From contig JAPLAY010000067.1 of the NCBI GenBank assembly GCA_026393035.1, positions 1-49,246 on the forward strand: 49,246 nucleotides of DNA, given 5' to 3'. Under the pieces are notes generated by a model. That model had not been told where the DNA came from, did no database searches, and was given only the letters and a program-made list of their open reading frames with translations. The DNA is from Actinomycetota bacterium (lineage in GTDB: Bacteria > Actinomycetota > Actinomycetes > Nanopelagicales > Nanopelagicaceae). A program made the position numbers and the translations under genes. Numbering within the stretch: position 1 is the stretch's first letter; the number at the start of each line of letters is the position of its first letter. This document shows positions 40,605 to 49,246 of this stretch, piece after piece.

Positions 40605-41260
40605 TTGTTGCCTCTCACTGTAAATGAATCGCCTATGGCTTGAAGTTCTTTAACATGCTTCTTGAAGTATTTTGTTGTCGCTCTGACAATTAAAATATAA
40701 ATTCGGGTGTGGTCATCGGAAACTAAAGAGGTCTGATCAATGGTTTGAGTGATTCCGAGTGGACCTCCGAAAGTGAAGGTTGTGCGCACTCCCCTCGCAA
40801 CTTTCTCGACTCGCTCGACATCGTCATGCAGAACAAATTTCTCATTTGCCTTGGCTGGATCTCCCAGCCAAGTTGTTAGAGGCACGATTAAATCTCGTAA
40901 CGAATTGTACGAAATCGAATTCATATCGTCGTAATTCAAATCTCGAACTCGAATATAAACAACAGCGCCTTCAGTGGGATCCAAACTCAGAGCATTTAGG
41001 GCTTTTGTTTTCATCGAGGTGCTATAGGCCTCTTGCCAAACAACATTAGCTAATCGATCTGCAGCACCTGGCGCAGTTGACTTTGACTCCGCCTTTGTTA
41101 GCGCATTACTTGAAATTTTGTGCCAGCCATTTGGAATTGCGACATAAACTCCGCTTGATTTATCAGCTGCGTAAAGTTGGGATTGTGAACAACCAGTTAA
41201 AGCTAAAAGTGCGCATACCAAAGACGCCGCTATAACTGGGCGCTTTGGTACCAAGTGCAT
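40601..41260 (-). CDS. Predicted lipoprotein of unknown function
   Basis: Signal peptide with lipobox VCALLALTGC; ATG overlaps aspS stop region and its end overlaps the FtsH-like start. Confidence 0.8.
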   Translation of the reverse strand: MHLVPKRPVIAASLVCALLALTGCSQSQLYAADKSSGVYVAIPNGWHKISSNALTKAESKSTAPGAADRLANVVWQEAYSTSMKTKALNALSLDPTEGAVVYIRVRDLNYDDMNSISYNSLRDLIVPLTTWLGDPAKANEKFVLHDDVERVEKVARGVRTTFTFGGPLGITQTIDQTSLVSDDHTRIYILIVRATTKYFKKHVKELQAIGDSFTVRGNK

Positions 41261-43020
41261 TACTCCTGAACCTTCTTCTCAGGTATGAAATCGACGCCAG
41301 CTTCCTTTCGTTGCGGCGCAGTAATAGGAGTCGGAGCACCTGTAAGTGGATCTCCACCACTCGCTGTTTTCGGAAATGCGATTACTTCACGAATTGAATC
41401 TGCACCCGCTAATAACGCACAAAGACGATCTAATCCCAGAGCGATTCCGCCATGTGGAGGTGGCCCATAATTAAATGCTTCAAGCAAAAAGCCAAATTTA
41501 CTTTCGGCCTCTTCTTTTGAAAGTCCAATCGTGTCAAAAACTCGGGCCTGCATCTTTCGGTCGTGAATACGAATCGACCCACCCCCAATTTCATTTCCAT
41601 TTAGAACTATGTCGTAAGCGTAAGCCAGGGCAGCCGCAGGATTCTTGTCGAAAGTTTCGGCAAATTCTGGCTTCGGACCCGTGAACGGATGGTGAACTGC
41701 AGTCCAACCACTATTCAAATCCGCGCTATCAACCTGTTCGAACATTGGAGCATCAACAATCCAGAGGAAATTCCAGGCTTTCTCATCAATTAAATTGCAG
41801 CGCTTGCCAATCTCTAGGCGAACGGCGCCAAGAAGATTGAGCGAAGAAACTCGATCACCGGCAGCGAAGAAAATAGCATCTCCTGGTTTTGCACTTACGT
41901 GGCTCGCAATTCCTGCAGCTTCTTTCTCTGACAAATTTTTCGCGACTGGACCACTAAGTGTTCCATCAGCTCCGACAAGAATATAAGCCAGACCCTTTGC
42001 GCCTCGTGCCTTTGCCCATTCTTGCCAAGCATCTAACTCGCGTCTTGGTGAATCAGCTCCACCAGGCATAACAACAGCGCCAACATAATCTGCTTGAAAT
42101 ACTCTGAAAGTCGTATCGGCATAAAATTCTGTGCAATCAACTAATTCATTTGCAAAACGCAAATCTGGCTTATCTGAACCGAAGCGACGCATCGCTTCCC
42201 AATAAGTCATGCGCGGAATCGGTAGTTGAATTTTAAAGTCTGCAACTTTATCAAATACTCGAGCAAGAATTTTCTCAGCGACTTTCAAAATGTCCTCTTG
42301 ATCAACGAATGACATTTCAATATCTAACTGAGTGAACTCTGGTTGACGATCAGCGCGAAAATCTTCATCACGGAAACAGCGAGCAATTTGGTAATAACGT
42401 TCCATTCCAGCAACCATCAATAATTGTTTGAATAATTGAGGTGATTGTGGAAGTTCGTACCAACTGCCTGGCTGTAGTCGTACTGGAACCAAGAAATCGC
42501 GGGCGCCTTCTGGAGTTGATCTGGTCAAATATGGCGTTTCAATTTCTAGGAAATCTTCGTCATCCATAACCGAACGAATTACTGAAGTGACCTTTGAGCG
42601 CAATCGCAGATTTTTAGAAGGACCTTCGCGTCGTAGATCTAAATAACGATACTTGAGTCGAATCTCCTCGCTAATGGTATTTAAGTCGCCGCTATCAACC
42701 GGGAAAGGAAGTGGCGCTGCTTCGCTCAATACTTGTAGCTCTTCACAAACTACTTCAATTTCACCAGTGGGAATATTTGCATTCTCGTTGCCAGCAGGAC
42801 GAATTCGCACAGTTCCTGTGATGAGAACACACCACTCGGCACGAAGTGATCCCGCTAATGATTCGTCATTAATAACGACTTGTGCCGCACCAGATGAGTC
42901 ACGCAAATCGATGAAAGCGACGCCACCATGATCACGTCGTCTAGCTACCCAACCAGCAAGAGTTACTTTTGTTCCGACATCACTCTTACGTAGAGACCCT
43001 GCGGTATGCGTTCTAATCAT
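41260..43020 (-). CDS. aspS: Aspartyl-tRNA synthetase
   Basis: [68 protein letters not shown]. Confidence 0.98.
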   Translation of the reverse strand: MIRTHTAGSLRKSDVGTKVTLAGWVARRRDHGGVAFIDLRDSSGAAQVVINDESLAGSLRAEWCVLITGTVRIRPAGNENANIPTGEIEVVCEELQVLSEAAPLPFPVDSGDLNTISEEIRLKYRYLDLRREGPSKNLRLRSKVTSVIRSVMDDEDFLEIETPYLTRSTPEGARDFLVPVRLQPGSWYELPQSPQLFKQLLMVAGMERYYQIARCFRDEDFRADRQPEFTQLDIEMSFVDQEDILKVAEKILARVFDKVADFKIQLPIPRMTYWEAMRRFGSDKPDLRFANELVDCTEFYADTTFRVFQADYVGAVVMPGGADSPRRELDAWQEWAKARGAKGLAYILVGADGTLSGPVAKNLSEKEAAGIASHVSAKPGDAIFFAAGDRVSSLNLLGAVRLEIGKRCNLIDEKAWNFLWIVDAPMFEQVDSADLNSGWTAVHHPFTGPKPEFAETFDKNPAAALAYAYDIVLNGNEIGGGSIRIHDRKMQARVFDTIGLSKEEAESKFGFLLEAFNYGPPPHGGIALGLDRLCALLAGADSIREVIAFPKTASGGDPLTGAPTPITAPQRKEAGVDFIPEKKVQE

Positions 43021-43044
43021 CTTTATTCGGCTCCGATAGTTTTC

Positions 43045-44307
43045 TTAGTTAGCTTTAACTTCAACGCTTAAGGCTGAGATTCTAACTTCTTTTATAGAAC
43101 CTGTTTTCATATCCTTTAGGGCTACATTTCCAGAATCAATTTCATCGCTCCCGATTACAACGCTAAAACGAGCGCCACTCTTGTCAGCAGACTTCATCGA
43201 ACCCTTCAGGGCCCGATCGCCATAAGCCATGTCGCAGTTGATGCCCTGATTGCGAAGGTCGTTAACCAAATTTGAAACATAACTCTTCTGCTCAGCACTC
43301 AAAGCTATGACGAAAAGTTCTAGTTCTGACTTAACTTCCGTTGAATCAAAGAGACCCTCAGCCTCGCAGGCTAGAAGTATTCGATCAACACCCAGTCCAA
43401 AACCGATTCCAGATAAATCATTTCCGCCAAGTTCAGCCATCAAACCGTCGTAGCGACCACCACCACCAATTCCAGATTGCGCGCCGAGTTTGTCGCTAAC
43501 AAATTCAAAAGTTGTGCCGGTGTAGTAATCCAGCCCTCTAACCATTCTCGGATTAATAGTGAAAGCAATTCCTGCGTTTGTTAATAACTCTTGAACTCTC
43601 GCAAAATTATCAGCTGATTCTGGTGAGAGATAATCCAAAAGTAGAGGTGCTTTGGCCATAGCTTTTTGAATATCTTCTCGCTTATCATCGAATAACCGCA
43701 GCGGATTAATTGCAGCACGAGCCTTTGTGGCTTCATCCAAATTTAACGAATCTAAAAATATTAGTAAGTCTTTGCGATGACTTGCCCGACTGGCGCTATC
43801 TCCGAGCGAAGTGATATCAAGTCGATATGAATTTAGGCCTAAAGCTTTGAAGGCCCGATCTGCTACTGCAATTACTTCGAAATCTATTTCAGGATCATTT
43901 AGACCAATAGCTTCAATTCCTACTTGATAGAACTGACGATAGCGACCTGCTTGTGGTCGTTCTGCTCTAAAGAATGCACCGGAGTACCAAACCTTAATCG
44001 GCAAAGTTAATTTATCTAAGTTGTTCTCGATAACACTGCGCATTACACCCGCAGTTCCCTCGGGTCTTAGCGTTATTGATCGTCCGCCACGATCTTCAAA
44101 GGTGTACATCTCTTTTGAAACCACATCAGTAGATTCGCCCACACCGCGTTTGAATAAATCAGTATCTTCAAAGACCGGCAATTCAATTAGCTGATATCCA
44201 GAAACTTTTGCAGCGGTTATCAAAGTTTCGCGGACAAATTCAAAGTATTGAGAACGAGGCGGGAAATATTCGCTCACACCTTTAGGGGCTTGGATCTCGC
44301 GCATCAC
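43045..44307 (-). CDS. hisS: Histidyl-tRNA synthetase
   Basis: LRPEGTAGVMR, AFFRAERPQAGRYRQFYQVGIEAIG, RGLDYYTGTTFEF, GIGFGLGVDRIL. Confidence 0.97.
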   Translation of the reverse strand: MMREIQAPKGVSEYFPPRSQYFEFVRETLITAAKVSGYQLIELPVFEDTDLFKRGVGESTDVVSKEMYTFEDRGGRSITLRPEGTAGVMRSVIENNLDKLTLPIKVWYSGAFFRAERPQAGRYRQFYQVGIEAIGLNDPEIDFEVIAVADRAFKALGLNSYRLDITSLGDSASRASHRKDLLIFLDSLNLDEATKARAAINPLRLFDDKREDIQKAMAKAPLLLDYLSPESADNFARVQELLTNAGIAFTINPRMVRGLDYYTGTTFEFVSDKLGAQSGIGGGGRYDGLMAELGGNDLSGIGFGLGVDRILLACEAEGLFDSTEVKSELELFVIALSAEQKSYVSNLVNDLRNQGINCDMAYGDRALKGSMKSADKSGARFSVVIGSDEIDSGNVALKDMKTGSIKEVRISALSVEVKAN

Positions 44308-45005
44308 TCCCCCCGTTCTGGTTTCGAATGCAAGAAATCCTCTTGCAAATATGGATTAGATCGACGCTCGCGACCAATTGTAGTTTGCGGACCATGCCCA
44401 GGCAGGACAATTAATTCATCATTTAGCGGCAAGATTTTCGAAATTAATGAATTCCGCATAGCAGCTGCTGACCCCGTGGGTAAATCGGTCCGCCCAATAG
44501 CGCCCGCAAAGAGAACATCGCCAGAAATTAGATATTCATCATTAACGCTAAACATGGCCGAGCCGGCGGTATGCCCAGGGGCATGTGATACCCGGATATC
44601 AAAACCAGCAATTTGAAAATTTTCCCCATCACTTAACTCTCTTACAATTTTAGGTTCTTCAAATTTTGTAACTCCAATTGCGGCCATAATCTGCGAGCTC
44701 TCGCCACCCGGAGTTAGTGCGCGGTATGGGTCAGCCAACAGTTTGCGATCTGTTGCATGTATGAGTGCTGGAATTTCATATTCATTGGCGAAAGGTTGAA
44801 CTGAAAAAGTGTGATCAAGGTGTCCATGTGTTACCAGTACTGCAATTGGCTTTAAATTAAATTTATTAATGACGCTCTTTATTTCAGAAACGAGGTTTGG
44901 ATTAGCCATCCCTGGGTCAACGATGAAACATTCGGAATTCTTGGTAGGAGCAAATATCCAACAGTTTGTCGCGAAATAGGGCGCAGCAATAACCTCGAGA
45001 ATCAT
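44304..45005 (-). CDS. MBL-fold metallo-hydrolase (glyoxalase II-like); ATG at 45005 preferred
   Basis: VLVTHGHLDHTFSV, HAPGHTAGSAMF, ISGDVLFAGAIGRTDL, LPGHGPQTTIGRE. Confidence 0.92.
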   Translation of the reverse strand: MILEVIAAPYFATNCWIFAPTKNSECFIVDPGMANPNLVSEIKSVINKFNLKPIAVLVTHGHLDHTFSVQPFANEYEIPALIHATDRKLLADPYRALTPGGESSQIMAAIGVTKFEEPKIVRELSDGENFQIAGFDIRVSHAPGHTAGSAMFSVNDEYLISGDVLFAGAIGRTDLPTGSAAAMRNSLISKILPLNDELIVLPGHGPQTTIGRERRSNPYLQEDFLHSKPERGE

Positions 45006-45067
45006 TTCCTCACCCCTATCCCCCACGCGTGAACTCAGGGCCAATTCAAGAATTTATAGCCTGACTT

Positions 45068-45095
45068 TTGCCAACGCAACGGTTAAGGGTATCTT
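45068..45095 (+). promoter_or_regulatory. Putative sigma-70-type promoter (TTGCCA-16-TATCTT) for the DUF349 gene
   Basis: TTGCCA at 45068-45073, TATCTT at 45090-45095. Confidence 0.4.
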
Positions 45096-45181
45096 TAGCC
45101 CGCACGCTTAACTAATCAGACAAGTCATAACGAATGGTTCGCAACACCGTGAGCCCACCGCGCAACGAAAGTGAGAAGTAA

Positions 45182-46510
45182 ATGGATATCAAACCGACCG
45201 AAGTAGCAGCAGTTTCATCTGGCGAAGCAAACATTAGCGCCGCATCTGCACTTATTGGAGATCCCTCAAAATTTGGTCGAGTTGACCAAGATGGAACAGT
45301 TTACGTATCAACACCATCTGGCGAAAAAGCCGTAGGTTCTTATCCCGGCAAAACTCCCGAAGAAGCTCTCGCATATTTCGTTCGTAAATTTGAAGCTGTG
45401 GCTTCTGAAGTTGCTCTACTTGCCGCCCGTATTAAAAGTGGTGCGATGGTTCCTTCTGATGCTGCCGAAGCAGTTGTTAAGTTGCGTGAAACTGTAGCCA
45501 ATCTAAATGGCGTTGGAGATTTAGCAACACTTGCAATTTCCGTAGACCAAATTCCAAGTTTGATCGAAGACCATCGTGCTGCCTATCAAGAGCGCAAAGA
45601 TATTGAATCTGCAGTCCGCGAAGCTAAACGAGCTGCATCACTTATTGTGAAGGAAAAATTGGTGGCTGAAGCTGAATCCCTAGCTCTCTCCGAAAGTTGG
45701 AAGACGACTAGCGAACGATTAAAGGTTCTACTAGACGAGTGGAAGACCGCTCCTAGATTAGATAAGACAACCGATACCGAACTTTGGAAGCGTTTCTCTT
45801 CATCTAGAAATAAATTTGATAAGCGCCGCCGAACTCACTTCGCTGCTCTGGAATCGGTCCAACACGAAGTTGCCGCTAAAAAGGAAGAGATTGTTAAGCA
45901 AGCAGAGGCCCTTGCGACGTCAAAGGAATGGTTGCCAACTGCTCACAAATTTAAAGAACTTATGGATTCTTGGAAGGCATCTGGTCGAGGTAAGGCCAGC
46001 GTTGATGCAAAACTTTGGGCGAGATTTAAGGCAGCCCAGGATCAATTCTTCGCTGCAAAGAACACCGACTTAGATAAGCGTCAAGTAACTATGGCTGCAA
46101 ACTTAACGAAGCGCGAAGAGCTCATCGTTAAATTTGAGGAGCTACTTCCAATCACAGACTTGAATACCGCTCGTAAAAATTTCCGTGCACTTATGGAGCA
46201 ATGGCAGAAGATTGGTATGACTGAGCGCAGCAAGCGAGCTGCACTTGATACTCGACTTTCAAGAGTTGAAGATGAAATTCACACACTCGTAGAAGAGCAA
46301 AATCGTCGAACTGATCCAACCGCGATCGCACGAGCCAATAATGTGGTTCAGGGCCTTATTGATGCGATTGCCGGATATGAAGCAACTGCTGCGAAAGCTG
46401 AAGCCGCTGGAAATACTGCGAAGGCAAAGGTAGCTCGTGAAGCTGCAGAAGCTCGAAAAGTTTGGCTTGCTGAAGCACAAAAGGGTCTTGGAGACTTTAA
46501 AACTAATTAA
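45182..46510 (+). CDS. DUF349 domain-containing protein
   Basis: Repeated ~70-aa coiled-coil units such as ESWKTTSERLKVLLDEWKTAPRLDKTTDTELWKRFSSSRNKFDKRRRTHF and KEWLPTAHKFKELMDSWKASGRGKASVDAKLWARFKAAQDQFF. Confidence 0.88.
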   Translation: MDIKPTEVAAVSSGEANISAASALIGDPSKFGRVDQDGTVYVSTPSGEKAVGSYPGKTPEEALAYFVRKFEAVASEVALLAARIKSGAMVPSDAAEAVVKLRETVANLNGVGDLATLAISVDQIPSLIEDHRAAYQERKDIESAVREAKRAASLIVKEKLVAEAESLALSESWKTTSERLKVLLDEWKTAPRLDKTTDTELWKRFSSSRNKFDKRRRTHFAALESVQHEVAAKKEEIVKQAEALATSKEWLPTAHKFKELMDSWKASGRGKASVDAKLWARFKAAQDQFFAAKNTDLDKRQVTMAANLTKREELIVKFEELLPITDLNTARKNFRALMEQWQKIGMTERSKRAALDTRLSRVEDEIHTLVEEQNRRTDPTAIARANNVVQGLIDAIAGYEATAAKAEAAGNTAKAKVAREAAEARKVWLAEAQKGLGDFKTN

Positions 46511-48681
46511 TTATTAGTTACTCGATAAACATCGTAGACACCTTCGATGCCACGCACGCTTGCTAGAACTGAATCCAGATGCGATGCGTCAGCCATCTCA
46601 AAGGTGAATCGTGAAATTGCAGTTCGATCTTTAGAAGTACTAACCGATGCATTCAAAATATTTACATGTTGATCTGAAAGCGTACGGGTTACATCTGAAA
46701 GCAGCCGCGCCCGATCCAAAGCTTCAACTTGGATATTTACCAAGAACGAAGTCTTCGCCGAGAGATTCCATTTCACGCCAACAATGCGATCGCCCTGGTT
46801 CAACTTAAGATCAGTAACATTTATGCAATCTGTGCGGTGGATAGAAACTCCACTGCCTCGCGTAATAAATCCGACAATTTCATCACCCGGGACCGGGGTG
46901 CAGCATCTTGCCAACTTAACTAAAACATCATCAACGCCTTCGATGTCAACGCCTGAAGTGTTGCGACGCAGGTGTTCAAACGAGTGGATAGTTGGAATTG
47001 AATGACTTTCAATCTCAGCATCTGGTTCGTGTAAATCATTACTGGAAACCAATTTTTCGATTACAAATTGCGCGCTGATATGACCATTCCCGACAGCTGC
47101 ATACATACTTTCAATATCTGGATAGTGCAGATCGTGTGACAACTCTAAGAATGCATGGCCAGCAAATATCTTTTGCAGTGGGAGACCAACCTTGCGCATC
47201 TGTCTAGCAATCGATTCACGTCCTGCTTCGATTGCTTCTTCTTTTCGCTCCTTGCTAAACCAAGCTTTAATCTTTGAGCGAGCTCTTGGTGATGATACAA
47301 AATTCAACCAATCTCGACTTGGCGCCGCGCTCTGGCTCTTATTTGTTACGACTTCAACCACATCACCATTAGTTAGAAGAGATTCAAGTGGAACTAACTT
47401 CCCATTCACCTTGGCACCCACACATCGATCTCCAACTTGGGTGTGAACTGCATATGCGAAATCCACGGGTGTGGATCCGGATGGCAGAGCGATTACGCTC
47501 CCCTTTGGCGTGAACACAAATACTTCGGGAGTTCGTAGGTCGTATCGCAACGTATCCAAGAATTCCCCTACATCTTCAGTTTCCTTCTGCCATTCATGCA
47601 GTTGTTTTAACCAAGCCATCTCTGGTTTCTCAGATGCCGCATCACCAACTGCTGCAAGTTTGTATTTCCAATGTGCCGCGATTCCATATTCCGCCCGCGC
47701 ATGCATATCAAATGTTCTGATTTGAATTTCAACGGCCTTGCCATTTGGGCCAATCACTGTTGTATGTAGCGATTGATAAAGATTGAATTTTGGCATTGCG
47801 ATGTAATCCTTGAAGCGGCCAGGAACTGGACTCCATCTGGCATGGATTGCACCAAGTACTGCATAGCAATCTCGAACGCTCTCGACTAAAACTCGAATTC
47901 CTACCAAGTCATAAATTTCGTTGAAATCTCGACCACGAATTACCATCTTTTGATAGACGCTATAAAGATGCTTTTGACGTCCCAATACCTTTGCTTCTAT
48001 TCCATCAACCGCTAAATCTCGTTCTACCAAATCTACAACTTCTGAAGTCATTGCCTCACGAGCAGGATTTCGATCTTGAACTAGACGTTCAATTTCCTCA
48101 TATTTCTTCGGCTCTAATGTTTTGAAAGATAAATCTTCAAGCTCCCATTTAATCGCGCTCATACCGAGACGGTTGGCTAGCGGGGCATAAATATCCAAAG
48201 TTTCACGGGCTTTGCGTTGCGCAGATTCAACTGAAACATATTTCCAAGTCCGTGCATTATGAAGTCGATCAGCGAGCTTTATGACTAGCACTCTTATGTC
48301 TTTGGACATTGCAATAACCATCTTGCGCAGCGTTTCAGCTTCAGCGTTTGGACCGTAATTCAATTTATCTAACTTGGTTACACCATCAACCAAGCTTGCT
48401 ACTTCTTTCCCAAAATCCTTTTTAAGTGAAGCGAGTGAATACTTCGTATCTTCAACGGTGTCATGGAGCAGGGCTGCAATTATGGTTTCTAGATCTAGTC
48501 CAATATCAGCAAGAATCTCTGATACAGCTAATGGATGAGTTATGTAAGGTTCACCGGATTTACGAAGTTGTCCATCATGCGCGTCTGCAGCGATGTCATA
48601 GGCACGCTCTAATTCAGTGAGCGAAGTCTGCGGATGATGGGCAACAAGCGACTTTGCCAAAACATCTAGAACCGGATTCAT
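46507..48681 (-). CDS. relA: Bifunctional (p)ppGpp synthetase/hydrolase (RelA/SpoT, Rsh)
   Basis: HD hydrolase LLHDTVEDTKYS, synthetase YDLVGIRVLVESVRDCYAVLGAIHARWSPVPGRFKDYIAMPKFNLYQSLHTTV, TGS domain, C-terminal ACT. Confidence 0.97.
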   Translation of the reverse strand: MNPVLDVLAKSLVAHHPQTSLTELERAYDIAADAHDGQLRKSGEPYITHPLAVSEILADIGLDLETIIAALLHDTVEDTKYSLASLKKDFGKEVASLVDGVTKLDKLNYGPNAEAETLRKMVIAMSKDIRVLVIKLADRLHNARTWKYVSVESAQRKARETLDIYAPLANRLGMSAIKWELEDLSFKTLEPKKYEEIERLVQDRNPAREAMTSEVVDLVERDLAVDGIEAKVLGRQKHLYSVYQKMVIRGRDFNEIYDLVGIRVLVESVRDCYAVLGAIHARWSPVPGRFKDYIAMPKFNLYQSLHTTVIGPNGKAVEIQIRTFDMHARAEYGIAAHWKYKLAAVGDAASEKPEMAWLKQLHEWQKETEDVGEFLDTLRYDLRTPEVFVFTPKGSVIALPSGSTPVDFAYAVHTQVGDRCVGAKVNGKLVPLESLLTNGDVVEVVTNKSQSAAPSRDWLNFVSSPRARSKIKAWFSKERKEEAIEAGRESIARQMRKVGLPLQKIFAGHAFLELSHDLHYPDIESMYAAVGNGHISAQFVIEKLVSSNDLHEPDAEIESHSIPTIHSFEHLRRNTSGVDIEGVDDVLVKLARCCTPVPGDEIVGFITRGSGVSIHRTDCINVTDLKLNQGDRIVGVKWNLSAKTSFLVNIQVEALDRARLLSDVTRTLSDQHVNILNASVSTSKDRTAISRFTFEMADASHLDSVLASVRGIEGVYDVYRVTNN

Positions 48682-48687
48682 GGTTCT

Positions 48688-48693
48688 ATCTTA
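48688..48693 (-). promoter_or_regulatory. Putative -10 (TAAGAT) 6 nt before ATG of relA
   Basis: Minus strand TAAGAT-agaacc-ATG. Confidence 0.45.
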
Positions 48694-48717
48694 ACTAGTT
48701 GAGAAGAAGGGGCGAGA

Positions 48718-49246
48718 TTAGCGACGCTTACGCTTTGGTTGATTACGCGGACCGCGTGCCCAACTATTCTTTTCAGCGGAGCCGGCATCTACGCCAACAG
48801 AATTCTTAGCTTCAGCAGTCACAGCTCCTGGAGCATGTTGTGCAACTCGCTTTGCAAGTGCTCGCATAGCAGGTTCACGTTCGCGAAGTTGAGCCAAAAT
48901 TGGAGTAGCAATGAAAATTGAGGAATAAGTTCCTGTTGCAAGACCGACAAATAGCGCAAGTGAAAGATCTTTAAGAGTTCCAGCGCCCAAGAGACCAGCA
49001 CCAACAAAGAGAATAGAGGCGACTGGCAGAAGAGCAATAAGTGAGGTGTTGAAAGATCTAACTAGAGTCTGATTTACCGCAAGATTTGCTGCTGCAGAAT
49101 AAGTTATCTTTCCGGTGCTTGTAATTGCCTTGGTGTTCTCGCGAACCTTATCGAACACAACTACAGTGTCATAAAGTGAATACCCGAGAATTGTTAAGAA
49201 ACCAATGACGGTTGCCGGCGTAACGTCGAAACCAACAAGTGCATAA
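48718..49246 (-). CDS. secF: Protein translocase subunit SecF (partial; N-terminus beyond window edge)
   Basis: Frame open to the window end: ...GYSLYDTVVVFDKVRENTK...NQTLVRSFNTSLIALLPVASILFVGAGLLGAGTLKDLSLALFVGLATGTYSSIFIATPIL. Confidence 0.95.
   Translation of the reverse strand, partial: YALVGFDVTPATVIGFLTILGYSLYDTVVVFDKVRENTKAITSTGKITYSAAANLAVNQTLVRSFNTSLIALLPVASILFVGAGLLGAGTLKDLSLALFVGLATGTYSSIFIATPILAQLREREPAMRALAKRVAQHAPGAVTAEAKNSVGVDAGSAEKNSWARGPRNQPKRKRR

Noticed and set aside
45100-45181. Possible structured leader (GGTTC..GAGCC) upstream of the DUF349 gene
   Set aside because: Only a 5-bp stem with a GU pair and a 10-nt loop; expected by chance.

Overview
This 49.2-kb window looks like a compact, low-intergenic actinobacterial chromosome segment. 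Gene content and order resemble the Mycobacterium/Streptomyces alaS-aro-efp-nusB-bldD-pyr block, and the protein style suggests a streamlined, possibly freshwater acI/Nanopelagicales-type, genome; that taxonomic placement is inference. I find about 40 protein genes and one tRNA (tRNA-Leu(GAG)). There are no CRISPR arrays, IS elements, prophage or rRNA. The backbone is housekeeping: a 19-gene minus-strand run from pyrR to hisG, a second run from secF/relA (DUF349 gene on the opposite strand) through hisS-aspS-FtsH-like-alaS-aro genes-efp-nusB, and a left end with mixed orientation. The most interesting signals are: (1) an in-frame fusion of the actinobacterial nucleoid protein mIHF to guanylate kinase; (2) a PyrR-binding-loop motif (TCCAGAGAGGC) in the pyrR leader whose lower stem pairs TCCTT with the pyrR Shine-Dalgarno AAGGA; (3) a BldD-like regulator retaining an RxD-X8-RxxD c-di-GMP-binding signature, next to a perfect 9-bp inverted repeat in the divergent pyrR/bldD region; (4) a recurring TAnnnT-6 nt-start-codon arrangement suggesting leaderless transcripts; (5) a divergent multi-TM FtsH-like protease with a Gly-rich insertion, coupled to a lipoprotein; (6) six of six convergent gene pairs abutting or overlapping, leaving no room for ordinary terminators. 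No searches could be run, so all homology calls come from recognising motifs in the translated ORFs.
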